Shown here one piece after another: positions 7,283 to 14,854 of a stretch of DNA of 16,180 nt; position 1 is the stretch's first letter; each line of letters begins with the position of its first letter. The translations under genes and the position numbers were made by a program. Source of the stretch: SKLM01 sp964450435 (GTDB taxonomy: Bacteria > Chloroflexota > Anaerolineae > B4-G1); NCBI GenBank assembly GCA_964450435.1, contig CAYVCX010000063.1, positions 1-16,180 of the forward strand, read 5' to 3'. The notes under the pieces are model-generated. The model was given only the letters and a program-made list of their open reading frames with translations. It was not told the origin of the DNA and ran no database searches.

Positions 7283-8260
7283 ATGGCCGATAACGGAAAA
7301 CTGAAGCTGGGACTCTACTGGGCCGCCTCCTGCGGTGGATGTGAGATCGCCATCGTCGAGTTGCGAGAGAAGATACTCGATCTTGATGCCGCGGCCGATA
7401 TCCTGTTCTGGCCGTGCGCGATGGATTTTAAGTACAAGGACGTCGAGGCAATGCCCGACGCTCACATTGACGTGTGTCTTTTCAACGGCGCCATCCGCAG
7501 CAGCGAGAACGAGGAGATGGCCCATCTGCTGCGCGAGAAGTCGAAGGTTTTGGTTGCCTTCGGCTCGTGCGCTCACGAGGGGTGCATCCCCGGCCTCGGC
7601 AACATGTTTGACCGCAAGTCGATCTTCAATCGTGTCTACCTGGAGACTCCCTCCACGGACAACCCCGATGGCATCCTTCCTCAGACGAGCTATGAGATGC
7701 CTGAGGGCGAGGTGCATATTCCATCCTTCTACAACACCGTGAAGACCTTGGGCCAGGTGGAGGACGTCGATTACTTCGTGCCCGGCTGCCCGCCGCAGGC
7801 CCCGCAGATTTGGGCCGTCATCGAGGCAGTACTGGGTGGCGCCCTGCCGCCCAAGGGCAGCGTGGTCGGAGCCAGTCCGGATAAGACAGTTTGTGACGAG
7901 TGCAAGTACGACCGCGAGGAGAAGCGGATCACCAAGTTCTACCGCCCGCACGAGATCATCCCCGAGGATCGCTGCCTCCTTGATCAGGGCATCATCTGCT
8001 CCGGACCAGCAACCCGGGCCGGATGCGATGCTCTGTGCACCAGCGTCGGTATGCCTTGCCGAGGATGCTACGGCCCGGCGCCGAACGTGGTGGACCAGGG
8101 AGCGGCCCTCCTTTCGGCCATCGCATCGGTCGTCGACGCCGATACCGAAGAGGAGGCCGCTCGCATCGTCGGCGAGGTCGTGGATCCTGTGGGCACCTTC
8201 TATCGCTTTGGCTTGCCCGCGTCTATGTTGCATCGTAGGAAGCTGGAGGAAGTCGAATGA
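7283..8260 (+). CDS. mvhG: [NiFe] hydrogenase small subunit, MvhG type
   Basis: A 325-residue electron-transfer subunit of a group 3c hydrogenase, carrying three iron-sulfur clusters from the active site towards MvhD. Proximal cluster ligands are C17 and C20 ('A-S-C-G-G-C-E'), C96 in 'G-S-C-A-H-E-G-C' and C169 in 'P-G-C-P-P'. The C-terminal half holds the other cluster cysteines ('C-D-E-C-K', 'D-R-C-L', 'I-I-C-S-G', 'G-C-D-A-L-C', 'P-C-R-G-C-Y-G-P'). There is no Tat signal peptide, so the enzyme is cytoplasmic. A GGAGGAG ribosome binding site precedes ATG 7283, and the stop overlaps the mvhA start by four bases. Confidence 0.95.
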   Translation: MADNGKLKLGLYWAASCGGCEIAIVELREKILDLDAAADILFWPCAMDFKYKDVEAMPDAHIDVCLFNGAIRSSENEEMAHLLREKSKVLVAFGSCAHEGCIPGLGNMFDRKSIFNRVYLETPSTDNPDGILPQTSYEMPEGEVHIPSFYNTVKTLGQVEDVDYFVPGCPPQAPQIWAVIEAVLGGALPPKGSVVGASPDKTVCDECKYDREEKRITKFYRPHEIIPEDRCLLDQGIICSGPATRAGCDALCTSVGMPCRGCYGPAPNVVDQGAALLSAIASVVDADTEEEAARIVGEVVDPVGTFYRFGLPASMLHRRKLEEVE

Positions 8261-9723
8261 AGAAGATCAGTATAGACCCCATCACGCGCTTGGAGGGACA
8301 CGGGAAGATCGATATTTTCCTGGACGATCAGGGAAACGTCGCCAATGCCTATCTCGTGATTCCCGAGTTGCGGGGGTTTGAGAAGTTCTCAGAGGGACGC
8401 CCTGTGGAGGAGTTGCCCCGCATCACGCCCCGTATATGCGGCGTCTGCCCCGAGGCGCATCTTATGGCCTCGGCGAAGGCCTGTGATGCGGTCTATAATG
8501 TCGAGGTGCCACCTGCAGGCAGGTTGCTCCGTGAGCTCCTCTATTCTGCCTTCTATGTCGCCGACCACACTGTCCACTTCTACATCCTCGCGGCCCCTGA
8601 CTTTGTCGTCGGGCCCGAGGCGCCGCCGGCCGAGCGCAACATCCTGGGCCTGGTCCACAAAGTGGGAGTAGAGACGGGGAGCCACGTCATCAAGTGTCGT
8701 GGTATGGCCATGGATATCGTGGGTATGCTGGGCGGGAAGACCGTTCACCCGATCAGCGCCCTTCCTGGCGGGATGAGCAAGGCTATCGACGAGGACGAGC
8801 GGGCTCAGATCGAAGAGTGGGGCCACCAATTGGTTGACTTTGGGCTCTTTAGCATCCAGTTGTTCCACGATGTGGTGCTGGGCAACGACGAGTATCGGGA
8901 CCTCATTCTCTCCGATGCCTTTACCACACCGATGTACTACATGGGGCTGGTGGACGAGAACAACCAGGTGAATTTCTACGACGGAAAAGTCCGCGTCGTC
9001 GACCCCGAGGGGAGCGAGTTCGTCAAGTACAGCCCGGAGGAGTACCTGGACGTGATTGCGGAGCACGTGGAGCCCTGGACGTATCTCAAGTTCCCCTACC
9101 TCAAGGACGTGGGATGGAAGGGCTTTGAGACCGGGATCGATAGTGGGGTCTATCAGGCCACTCCCCTGTCTCGACTCAACGCTGCCGATGGTATGGCCAC
9201 GCCCAAGGCGCAGGAAGCCTATGAGGAGTTCTACGACACCCTGGGCGGGAAGCCCGTCCACGGCACGTTGGCTACCCACTGGGCTCGCTTGATCGAGTTG
9301 CTGTACTCTGCGGAACGCCTGGTCGAGTTGGCGACCGATACTCGTATCACCGATCCCAAGGTGCGCGCGATACCCACCGAGGTGCCCAGTGAGGGTATCG
9401 GTATCGTCGAGGCACCCCGTGGCACGCTGACCCATCACTACATCACCGACGAGCGAGGGATCGTGGAGAAGTGCAACCTGGTGGTCGGCACGACGAACAA
9501 CTACGCGCCGATCTCGATCTCCGTCAAGAAGGCGGCCCAGGCCCTGATCAGGAATGGCGAGGTCCGCGAGGGCATCCTCAACAAGGTCGAGATGGCCTTC
9601 CGCTCCTACGACCCCTGCTTCGGCTGCGCTACGCACACGCTGCCCGGGCAGATGCCCCTGCAGTTGCGCATCCGTGATGTTGAGGGCGAGGTCCTGGAGG
9701 TGCTGGAGCAGAACATGGAGTAG
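8257..9723 (+). CDS. mvhA: [NiFe] hydrogenase large (catalytic) subunit, MvhA type
   Basis: A 488-residue subunit that splits H2 at the Ni-Fe(CN)2CO site. Nickel ligands are C61 and C64 in 'R-I-C-G-V-C' and C454 and C457 in 'D-P-C-F-G-C-A-T-H'. All four are cysteines, so this is not a [NiFeSe] enzyme although hdrA uses UGA. The 28 residues after H460 form a C-terminal extension of the kind removed by a maturation protease, and such a gene lies downstream. The N-terminal 'I-D-P-I-T-R-L-E-G-H-G' is the usual large-subunit signature. The start overlaps the mvhG stop (ATGA), with GGAGG upstream. Confidence 0.95.
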   Translation: MKKISIDPITRLEGHGKIDIFLDDQGNVANAYLVIPELRGFEKFSEGRPVEELPRITPRICGVCPEAHLMASAKACDAVYNVEVPPAGRLLRELLYSAFYVADHTVHFYILAAPDFVVGPEAPPAERNILGLVHKVGVETGSHVIKCRGMAMDIVGMLGGKTVHPISALPGGMSKAIDEDERAQIEEWGHQLVDFGLFSIQLFHDVVLGNDEYRDLILSDAFTTPMYYMGLVDENNQVNFYDGKVRVVDPEGSEFVKYSPEEYLDVIAEHVEPWTYLKFPYLKDVGWKGFETGIDSGVYQATPLSRLNAADGMATPKAQEAYEEFYDTLGGKPVHGTLATHWARLIELLYSAERLVELATDTRITDPKVRAIPTEVPSEGIGIVEAPRGTLTHHYITDERGIVEKCNLVVGTTNNYAPISISVKKAAQALIRNGEVREGILNKVEMAFRSYDPCFGCATHTLPGQMPLQLRIRDVEGEVLEVLEQNME

Positions 9724-10023
9724 GCAGGCCGTCGACCTGGCTGCGCGGACCCCCACCAAGAGGTGACGGTTCGAGAGGAGAGCGCAGCCCCTGCTCTGAG
9801 TCGCCCGTGTGGGAGTCGGGCCGGGACGTAAGCAGATCTGGTCAAGGGTAGACTGGGGATGGCAGGTTCGTTATGTTGAGAGACCTGCTCCGTCGCCAGC
9901 CTACCCTTTTTGACTGCCGCTCGGTACTTAGAGCCCGGGGTGACCCCCCTTCGGCGGGCGCTGCTGGGACGGGGTCCGCGTCGTGTGTGTTGGGCCGCTG
10001 CTGATGATGAGAGGATAGCTGTC
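9724..10023 (+). other. Spacer between mvhA and the maturation protease gene
   Basis: About 300 bases without a convincing gene. It contains a long intrinsic-terminator-like hairpin (9846-9911) and the near-direct repeat GAGTCG about 15 bases apart near 9800. I found no clear promoter between the hairpin and the protease start, so the last gene may depend on read-through. Confidence 0.5.
9846..9911 (+). terminator. Long hairpin with T-run after mvhA, probable (partial) terminator
   Basis: Three nested stem segments pair in order: GGGTAG (9846-9851) with CTACCC (9901-9906), CTGG (9853-9856) with CCAG (9896-9899), and GCAGGT (9862-9867) with ACCTGC (9883-9888). TTTTT (9907-9911) follows at once. 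The asymmetric interior loops make it less compact than a normal terminator, so it may attenuate rather than stop transcription before the protease gene. Confidence 0.7.
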
Positions 10024-10488
10024 TTGAAGACACTGGTACTGGGGATGGGGAATACGATTCTATGCGACGACGGGGTCGGAATCTACGTCGTTCGCGAGGT
10101 CGCCAGGCGCCTGAAGCGAGAGGGCGTGGACTTCAACGAGGCAGGCGTGGGGGGCCTCCGCATACTGGATGTCGTCGGAGGCTACGAACGCGTGATCATG
10201 GTCGACGCGATCCAGACTCCTGAGGGCGAGCCAGGGAAGATTCGTCGTCTGTGTCCGCAGGATCTGAAACTCTCGTTGCATGCTGGATCGTCGCACGATC
10301 TGTCGCTGCCTGGGGCATTGGCGCTGGGACGCGGGATGGGACTGACGCTGCCTGACGATGAGAATTTCGTCATCGTCGCCATTGAGGTGGAGGACGTGCT
10401 GACCTTTGGAGAGGACTGTACTCCGGCGGTGGAGCAAGCCATCCCTCGCGCCGTTGAAGTGGTCCTTGCTGAGCTGGATAGGCGGTGA
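10024..10488 (+). CDS. [NiFe] hydrogenase maturation endopeptidase (HycI/HyaD family)
   Basis: A protease of the HycI/HyaD/HybD family that removes the C-terminal peptide of the large subunit after nickel insertion, here presumably from MvhA. The start TTG 10024 is chosen because the protein then begins 'K-T-L-V-L-G-M-G-N-T-I-L-C-D-D-G-V-G', the family N-terminus, and GAGGA (10011-10015) lies about 8 bases before it. An upstream extension to 9910 has no family resemblance. Length is 154 residues, typical. Likely nickel-sensing ligands are D16 (D-D-G-V-G), D61 (V-D-A-I) and H91 (S-S-H-D), matching E16, D62 and H93 of HybD. It is the last gene of the operon. Confidence 0.9.
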   Translation: MKTLVLGMGNTILCDDGVGIYVVREVARRLKREGVDFNEAGVGGLRILDVVGGYERVIMVDAIQTPEGEPGKIRRLCPQDLKLSLHAGSSHDLSLPGALALGRGMGLTLPDDENFVIVAIEVEDVLTFGEDCTPAVEQAIPRAVEVVLAELDRR

Positions 10489-10544
10489 GGAGAGGCCGTA
10501 TCCGGCGGTGAGAATCGGTGTCGCTGCCAAAGTGGCTTCAATCG

Positions 10545-10579
10545 AAGGGCTGCCGCGACGAAGTCGCGGCAGCCCTTTT
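10545..10579 (+). terminator. Strong intrinsic terminator of the hdr-mvh operon
   Basis: AAGGGCTGCCGCGAC (10545-10559) pairs perfectly over 15 bp with 10563-10577 around GAA, and the stem runs into a short TTTT tract. It lies 56 bases after the protease stop, between convergent operons. On the - strand the T-tract is missing, so it mainly serves the + strand. Confidence 0.85.
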
Positions 10580-10766
10580 CACAATGGAGAACCAGTCTCA
10601 TTCTTTTCTAGTTACCGGAGACCGACGGTACTGCCTCGGCCCGTCCAGCTCGACTTCGGCTGCGCCTGTGCCTCGATGAGAGACCGGTAAAGAGTCCTTT
10701 CTGACGGGTCGGCGGGATGGTGCGGCCTGTGGACCCTGGTCGCGCCCTTCTTGGTCTCTTGACGCC
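10580..10766. other. Convergent intergenic region, nothing recognised
   Basis: Follows the stop of the - strand operon (10767) and the + strand terminator. No gene or clear - strand terminator is visible. The motif 'accggtctc' recurs in imperfect copies on the - strand near 10620-10690, of unknown meaning. Confidence 0.35.
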
Positions 10767-11267
10767 CTAAGCCCTTGTCCGCAGTCGACGGATGAGGACC
10801 AACATGAACGCGAGCCCTGCGCCCAACGCAGCTCCTCCCAGGACTCCGACGCCAGTTTCTGGCACGGTCTCGGCCACCGAGTCGTTGTTCCCGCCTGCCC
10901 CTGACGCCACGGTAGCGGTGGGCTCCGGCGTCGGAGTGTCCGTGGCTGGCGGTGGCGTCGGCGTGTCCGTGGGCACCGGCGTATCTGTCGGAGCTGGCGT
11001 CTCGGCTCGAGCTGGGGCATCCGTCGCCACCGGAGTGTCCGCCGCCGCGAGCGTCGACGCCGCGGCAACTGCCACGGCCGTGTTTGTGGCAAATATCGCC
11101 TCGTGCTGCGAGGTGATGTCTGCCTGCATGTTCGGCGCGACAAACACCATCCAGGCGACAAAAGCACCGATACCCAGCACCAGCAGTCCGCTCAACGCTG
11201 CCACCAGGACGATGAAAGTCTGGTTTGCCCCTTCTTGTTGGATGAGTTGTCCTTCCTGGCTCTCCAT
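10767..11267 (-). CDS. Small Thr/Pro-rich membrane protein with LPxTG-like tail
   Basis: A 166-residue protein of unknown function. The start at 11267 is chosen because AGGAGGAG lies just before it; an upstream in-frame extension to 11318 is poor. Layout: short polar N-terminus; membrane segment at about residues 18-43; Ala/Thr-rich stretch; Thr/Pro/Asp-rich linker (78-118) of 'T-D-T-P-x-P' units, a common extracellular spacer in Chloroflexota; then V-P-E-T-G (135-139), a hydrophobic segment (140-159) and the basic tail R-R-L-R-T-R-A. The last three parts are arranged like a sortase sorting signal, with Val in place of Leu. No sortase is in the window, so it may simply be a second membrane anchor. 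Last gene of the - strand operon. Confidence 0.8.
   Translation of the reverse strand: MESQEGQLIQQEGANQTFIVLVAALSGLLVLGIGAFVAWMVFVAPNMQADITSQHEAIFATNTAVAVAAASTLAAADTPVATDAPARAETPAPTDTPVPTDTPTPPPATDTPTPEPTATVASGAGGNNDSVAETVPETGVGVLGGAALGAGLAFMLVLIRRLRTRA
10921..11048 (-). repeat. Imperfect short repeats encoding the Thr/Pro linker
   Basis: On the + strand, units resembling GGCGTCGGNGTGTCCGTGG recur with variation. On the coding - strand they give repeated 'T-D-T-P-x-P' residues. They probably arose by local duplication and slippage within the linker. Confidence 0.6.
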
Positions 11268-11320
11268 GCTTCTCCTCCTGTGGTAGGCTCCTCTGCCTGC
11301 TACAGCTGTCTTGCACAATA

Positions 11321-12382
11321 CTACCGCAGAACGTCCAGATTGACCAGCGGGACAATGACCGGTTCGTCTCGGCCAATGTCAACTTGTGCCGTGCGAACTC
11401 GCGCTCCTGTCTCTATGGGACGTGCGTATCGAGGGAGATCCACGATTGTGCCTACTGAACCGGCGAGGGGCGCGCGGACGATCCGCACTCGCATTCCCAC
11501 CTCCAGGCTCTCGCCCTCGCCCTGTTTGTCCCTTTGCAGTACCCTGCCCGACTTGGGAATGATCACCTCCGGCCGGCTGTTCCTGTACCGCGGCTCTACA
11601 CGGCCGTTGACCGAAGCCTCTTCTCCATCGTTCACCCTGAGTAGATCGAAGATCGGACTGGCCATTGTGATGTCGCCGATACCCTCGGTCACGATCACGG
11701 GAAAGGGCAGCTGCTCGGTGATGGGAATCAAGTCACCAGAAAGCCCTCCGGTGATGATGCCGCGTGCTTCCACGTTCTCGGCCTGCTCGAGTACTTCCTT
11801 GTCCAGTGTCATCCCTGCCACCAGGATGGTGCCGTGGCAAGAGGGGTCCAAAGACTGTGCGCTTAGTGCCTCCTGAGGTTCTCTCGTCATCACCTTCAGC
11901 GTGCCGACGCTCTCTCCCCCCGAGCCCCAGGCTCCTTCCACGAGGGCTCCTGTCGCTTCTATGATCACTCTCTGATTGTCGGTCACCTCGAGGACGCGGC
12001 CGGGAATGTACCCCCGCAGCTCGAAAGGGACTGGTTGGTCCTCGATGAGTATCGTGCCCCCTACCTCGGCGGTCACCACTCCGTTGATCGGTGACTTGAC
12101 CGAGCGGCCCAGGATCCCCCCGGCCTTACCGACAACTTCTCCCCGTTGCACTGTGTCTCCGAGCTCAACCTGCAGGGCTTTCCTGCCCCTCGATGCCCGG
12201 ACGTTGAGCCGGCGTGCCACGTGCAGAACCATCAAGTCGCCCAGCAGATTGGCTCGAGCTACCACCTGAGTGGCCTCCACGTGGTCGCCGGGGGACACAA
12301 GCACCTCCCCTGGCCTCGGGAGCACTCGCTCCCGGCAAATCCGTGTCCGCGCTCTTACTCTCGTCTCGGAAGCGTGATACAT
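11321..12382 (-). CDS. Beta-rich protein with lipoyl-like hairpins, unknown function
   Basis: A 353-residue protein I cannot assign to a characterised family. The N-terminal third has biotinyl/lipoyl-like hybrid-motif patterns ('P-G-E-V-L-V-S-P-G-D-H-V' at about 24-35, then 'V-K-S-P-I-N-G-V-V-T-A-E-V-G' at about 95-108), as in RnfC/NqrA-type and HlyD-like sandwich domains, but without a clear modifiable Lys. The middle has 'G-T-I-L-V-A-G-M-T-L-D' and 'A-R-G-I-I-T-G-G-L-S-G-D'. The C-terminal part (about 305-330) resembles a KOW/SH3-like barrel ('G-M-R-V-R-I-V-R-A-P-L-A-G-S-V-G-T-I-V'). No signal peptide. Start 12382 has no obvious ribosome binding site, so it is uncertain. It follows the GlmL-like gene by 46 bases, suggesting a shared function. 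Confidence 0.8.
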   Translation of the reverse strand: MYHASETRVRARTRICRERVLPRPGEVLVSPGDHVEATQVVARANLLGDLMVLHVARRLNVRASRGRKALQVELGDTVQRGEVVGKAGGILGRSVKSPINGVVTAEVGGTILIEDQPVPFELRGYIPGRVLEVTDNQRVIIEATGALVEGAWGSGGESVGTLKVMTREPQEALSAQSLDPSCHGTILVAGMTLDKEVLEQAENVEARGIITGGLSGDLIPITEQLPFPVIVTEGIGDITMASPIFDLLRVNDGEEASVNGRVEPRYRNSRPEVIIPKSGRVLQRDKQGEGESLEVGMRVRIVRAPLAGSVGTIVDLPRYARPIETGARVRTAQVDIGRDEPVIVPLVNLDVLR

Positions 12383-12428
12383 TTGGAACCAAGAACTTGC
12401 TGACGACCTGGTGTTAGGACGTGGCGAA

Positions 12429-14201
12429 TCACCCGCCGGCGGCCCACAACCACTGCTGCATCTGTTCGTGGCGCTTACCAGGGTCTTTCGGTGGGCGCAG
12501 CGGACGCCCCCGGGCGTCGATGATGAGGCCGGCTATTCCCCCGCTCACCCGCCGCTTGCCGCCCCCTCCTTCCCCCCCTAATCCCACGTCGATGTCTGAC
12601 CGCGGAGAGAGCTCCAGAATCGCTTCCTGTCCCACGGGCAGGGGCACGACCTCCAGATCTCCGTGGCGGACTTCCACGTGTAGTTGGCTTCGATCTTCGT
12701 AGGTCACTGTCATCTGCAGCACGGCGTCGCCAGTCTCAGCATCACCGACCGGTGCAATGACGGTCCCCAGATTCGTGAGGCCGCCAGCGTCCAGCACCTC
12801 CACAGTCGCCAGCGAATTGACCATTGCCGCGCTGCCCAACGCTTGCACAAGCCCGTATCTGTCCAGCACCAAAGTAGTTATCCCGATCGGTTGCAGCGAA
12901 TCGAGCACCATCAGAACCACTTGGCCGGGCCGCGGGGCCTGCGCAAGGACTCCCCCGGCGATTATGATGGTGTCGCACACCGGCAGGAGATCAGGGCAGA
13001 CCTGCGCCGCTCCGGGTTGCCACCCGGGGCGCGCGATATCAAGGGCCGCTGAAATCGCCTCCCGGGCCAACGCCTGCTCCAGCCGTAGCTCGCGCGGGGT
13101 CTGAGGCACGCTGGCTGGATGCACTTCCTTGTTGGTCAGTAACTCTCGTGCTTCGCCGTATGACACAGGCTCGGGCAGCCACCGTACGATGGCTTCCGGA
13201 TTGTGTCCGTCCATCAGGCGTGCGCCCCCAAATGCGGATCCGAGGCTGCCGTGAACCGTTAGATACAGCTCACCGTCGAAGACGGCCGCGATCGTCGTGT
13301 TCGCTCCGCCTACATCGATGCCTATCACTCCCCTTCCTGGAGTGCCGAGGTGCCACAGATACTGAATCAGTCGCCCAAATGCCTGGGCGGTTGGGACCGG
13401 CGGCACGGAGCTCCAGCTCTCCACCGTGGTCAGGCCGGGGAGATGCTTCAACTTGCGCTGGACGAACAGTGATTCGAGTTCTTGCTGGGCCTCTGCGACA
13501 CGTTCGGTCGCTAGACTGGGGCGGACGTTCTCAACCACGCGCAGTTCGGCTTCGTCACCAGCGATTCCCACTACTTGCCGCCGCAGTCGAGAATTGCCTG
13601 CGTAGAGAATCACGGGGCGCTTTTCGCGATCCATAATCGAACACGCCAGCACTGCTCCCTTCACCGTCTCCAGCACTGGTCCGCTGGCCCCGCCTTCGGT
13701 GCCCCCGGCGATGCAGACCACGTCTGGCGCCGTGTCGTGGATCGCCCGCACGCATTCCTCACCAGAAAGAGGCATTCCTTCGCTGTCATTCAGGATTGTC
13801 GTGATCTGTGTGTAAGTCCCCGCAGTTGCGCGCCGGAGGCTGGCCATACTCAAGTCCATCGTTAGCCCACCTAGCGCCAGCTCCAACGGATCGCTGGCGC
13901 TCACGGTGGAGGCGAAGGCGGTCACTCGACTCGCGCCCGTCACGTGGGTGGTGACAAGATCCTCACCTGCGTCCAGAAGACGCCGTCCCGTGACGTCCGA
14001 GATGTCCTCAATGGCGTGGCGTACGCCTTTCCCCACGTCGCTCCACGGTTCTCCTCGCGTCGTAGGGGCTTCGCCATGGGCTATGAAACGGAAAACCCCG
14101 TCTACCCGGTCGAGCAGTATGGCTTTCGTTATCACTGTCCCGCAGTCGACCAACAAGATTGGGCCGGTGCGATTCCTGCTCGCCATCGCTCCTCTCATCA
14201 T
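12429..14201 (-). CDS. GlmL/MutL-like ASKHA ATPase with extra C-terminal domain
   Basis: A 590-residue protein of the glutamate mutase L (GlmL/MutL) family, actin-fold ATPases found next to B12-dependent glutamate mutase and proposed to reactivate it. Nucleotide-binding signatures are 'I-L-L-V-D-C-G-T-V-I-T-K' (15-26), 'C-I-A-G-G-T-E-G-G' (163-171), 'V-I-G-I-D-V-G-G-A-N-T-T-I' (292-304) and 'I-I-I-A-G-G-V' (about 430). After about residue 470 comes an extra beta-rich part ending with a Gly-rich loop and 'G-L-I-I-D-A-R-G-R-P-L'. The start at 14201 is chosen because it overlaps the upstream stop as ATGA; the longer frame to 14366 is only overlap with that gene. No mutase subunit is nearby, so the role here is probably different. 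Confidence 0.85.
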   Translation of the reverse strand: MMRGAMASRNRTGPILLVDCGTVITKAILLDRVDGVFRFIAHGEAPTTRGEPWSDVGKGVRHAIEDISDVTGRRLLDAGEDLVTTHVTGASRVTAFASTVSASDPLELALGGLTMDLSMASLRRATAGTYTQITTILNDSEGMPLSGEECVRAIHDTAPDVVCIAGGTEGGASGPVLETVKGAVLACSIMDREKRPVILYAGNSRLRRQVVGIAGDEAELRVVENVRPSLATERVAEAQQELESLFVQRKLKHLPGLTTVESWSSVPPVPTAQAFGRLIQYLWHLGTPGRGVIGIDVGGANTTIAAVFDGELYLTVHGSLGSAFGGARLMDGHNPEAIVRWLPEPVSYGEARELLTNKEVHPASVPQTPRELRLEQALAREAISAALDIARPGWQPGAAQVCPDLLPVCDTIIIAGGVLAQAPRPGQVVLMVLDSLQPIGITTLVLDRYGLVQALGSAAMVNSLATVEVLDAGGLTNLGTVIAPVGDAETGDAVLQMTVTYEDRSQLHVEVRHGDLEVVPLPVGQEAILELSPRSDIDVGLGGEGGGGKRRVSGGIAGLIIDARGRPLRPPKDPGKRHEQMQQWLWAAGG

Positions 14202-14854
14202 CCTCCCGCTATCCTCAAGAAGGTGTCGATGATATACTGCATGCGGCCAATGAAGATCGAAAGCGACGCTGTGAGCGCTCCGGCGAAGGCCACGCCGACC
14301 ACGATGATTAGGAATGCTCGGCCCGCCTGGGTCACCCCGCCCAGGATCCGCCCCCACAGCCCCCATTCGCCCTGCCCCTTCGGCTGGATGAAGGTGAAGG
14401 TCAATAGCGTACAGACGGTGCCCACCACCACCATCAGCCCATCTATCAGGCCGAGGCGGAAACCCTGCAGAGATGCCGGTGCGAGCGCCCGTCCCGTTGC
14501 AGCAATCTGGGGGCCCAGCGTTCCCAGCAGTGCTCCGCCCAGCGCCACGGCTGCTCCAACGCCGACTAGGTAGGCCACCGAAAGATTTCCCACGTAGGCC
14601 TGCTGTGGGACCCCTTTGAAGAGCAGCAAGCCGCCGAGAACGAGGGGGACTCCCACGGTCAAAGGCGTCGACAGAAGCCCGGGCAGAACCATCTCCAGCA
14701 GCACCACGCGCACCACAATCCCGAAGGTGTAGCCTGCCAGCGTGCCAATGAACAGATGGAGCGCAAATGTGTAGAGAGGATTCTCACGGGCGACATAGGT
14801 GAGGACGAGAATCGTCAGAGTTGCACCCACGAGATAGCCGATGAGCTCAGCCAT
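14198..14854 (-). CDS. Polytopic membrane protein of unknown function
   Basis: A 218-residue integral membrane protein with about seven hydrophobic segments, starting 'M-A-E-L-I-G-Y-L-V-G'. The start at 14854 is chosen because GGGGGAAG lies just upstream and it overlaps the end of the preceding gene by eight bases. Hydrophobic stretches lie near residues 4-21, 30-50, 60-85, 95-118, 145-168 and 185-205. The loop 'F-I-Q-P-K-G-Q-G-E-W-G-L-W-G-R' may be a conserved exposed segment. I do not recognise a family. It overlaps the GlmL-like gene by four bases, so the two are translated together. Confidence 0.8.
   Translation of the reverse strand: MAELIGYLVGATLTILVLTYVARENPLYTFALHLFIGTLAGYTFGIVVRVVLLEMVLPGLLSTPLTVGVPLVLGGLLLFKGVPQQAYVGNLSVAYLVGVGAAVALGGALLGTLGPQIAATGRALAPASLQGFRLGLIDGLMVVVGTVCTLLTFTFIQPKGQGEWGLWGRILGGVTQAGRAFLIIVVGVAFAGALTASLSIFIGRMQYIIDTFLRIAGG

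Noticed and set aside
7211..8233. 340-residue open frame on the - strand opposite mvhG
   Set aside because: The + strand carries all small-subunit cluster cysteines. No recognisable motifs are present on the - strand.
9610..9650. Possible selenocysteine in the hydrogenase large subunit
   Set aside because: The C-terminal motif D-P-C-F-G-C-A-T-H has Cys codons at both nickel-ligand positions; no UGA is present.
8389..9759. 456-residue open frame on the - strand opposite mvhA
   Set aside because: It mirrors the strongly conserved hydrogenase large subunit, its residue pattern has no family resemblance, and it arises from codon bias of the + strand gene.
9762..9831. Possible 22-codon peptide after mvhA starting at GTG
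   Set aside because: No ribosome binding site at proper spacing and no conserved feature; open by chance in GC-rich sequence.
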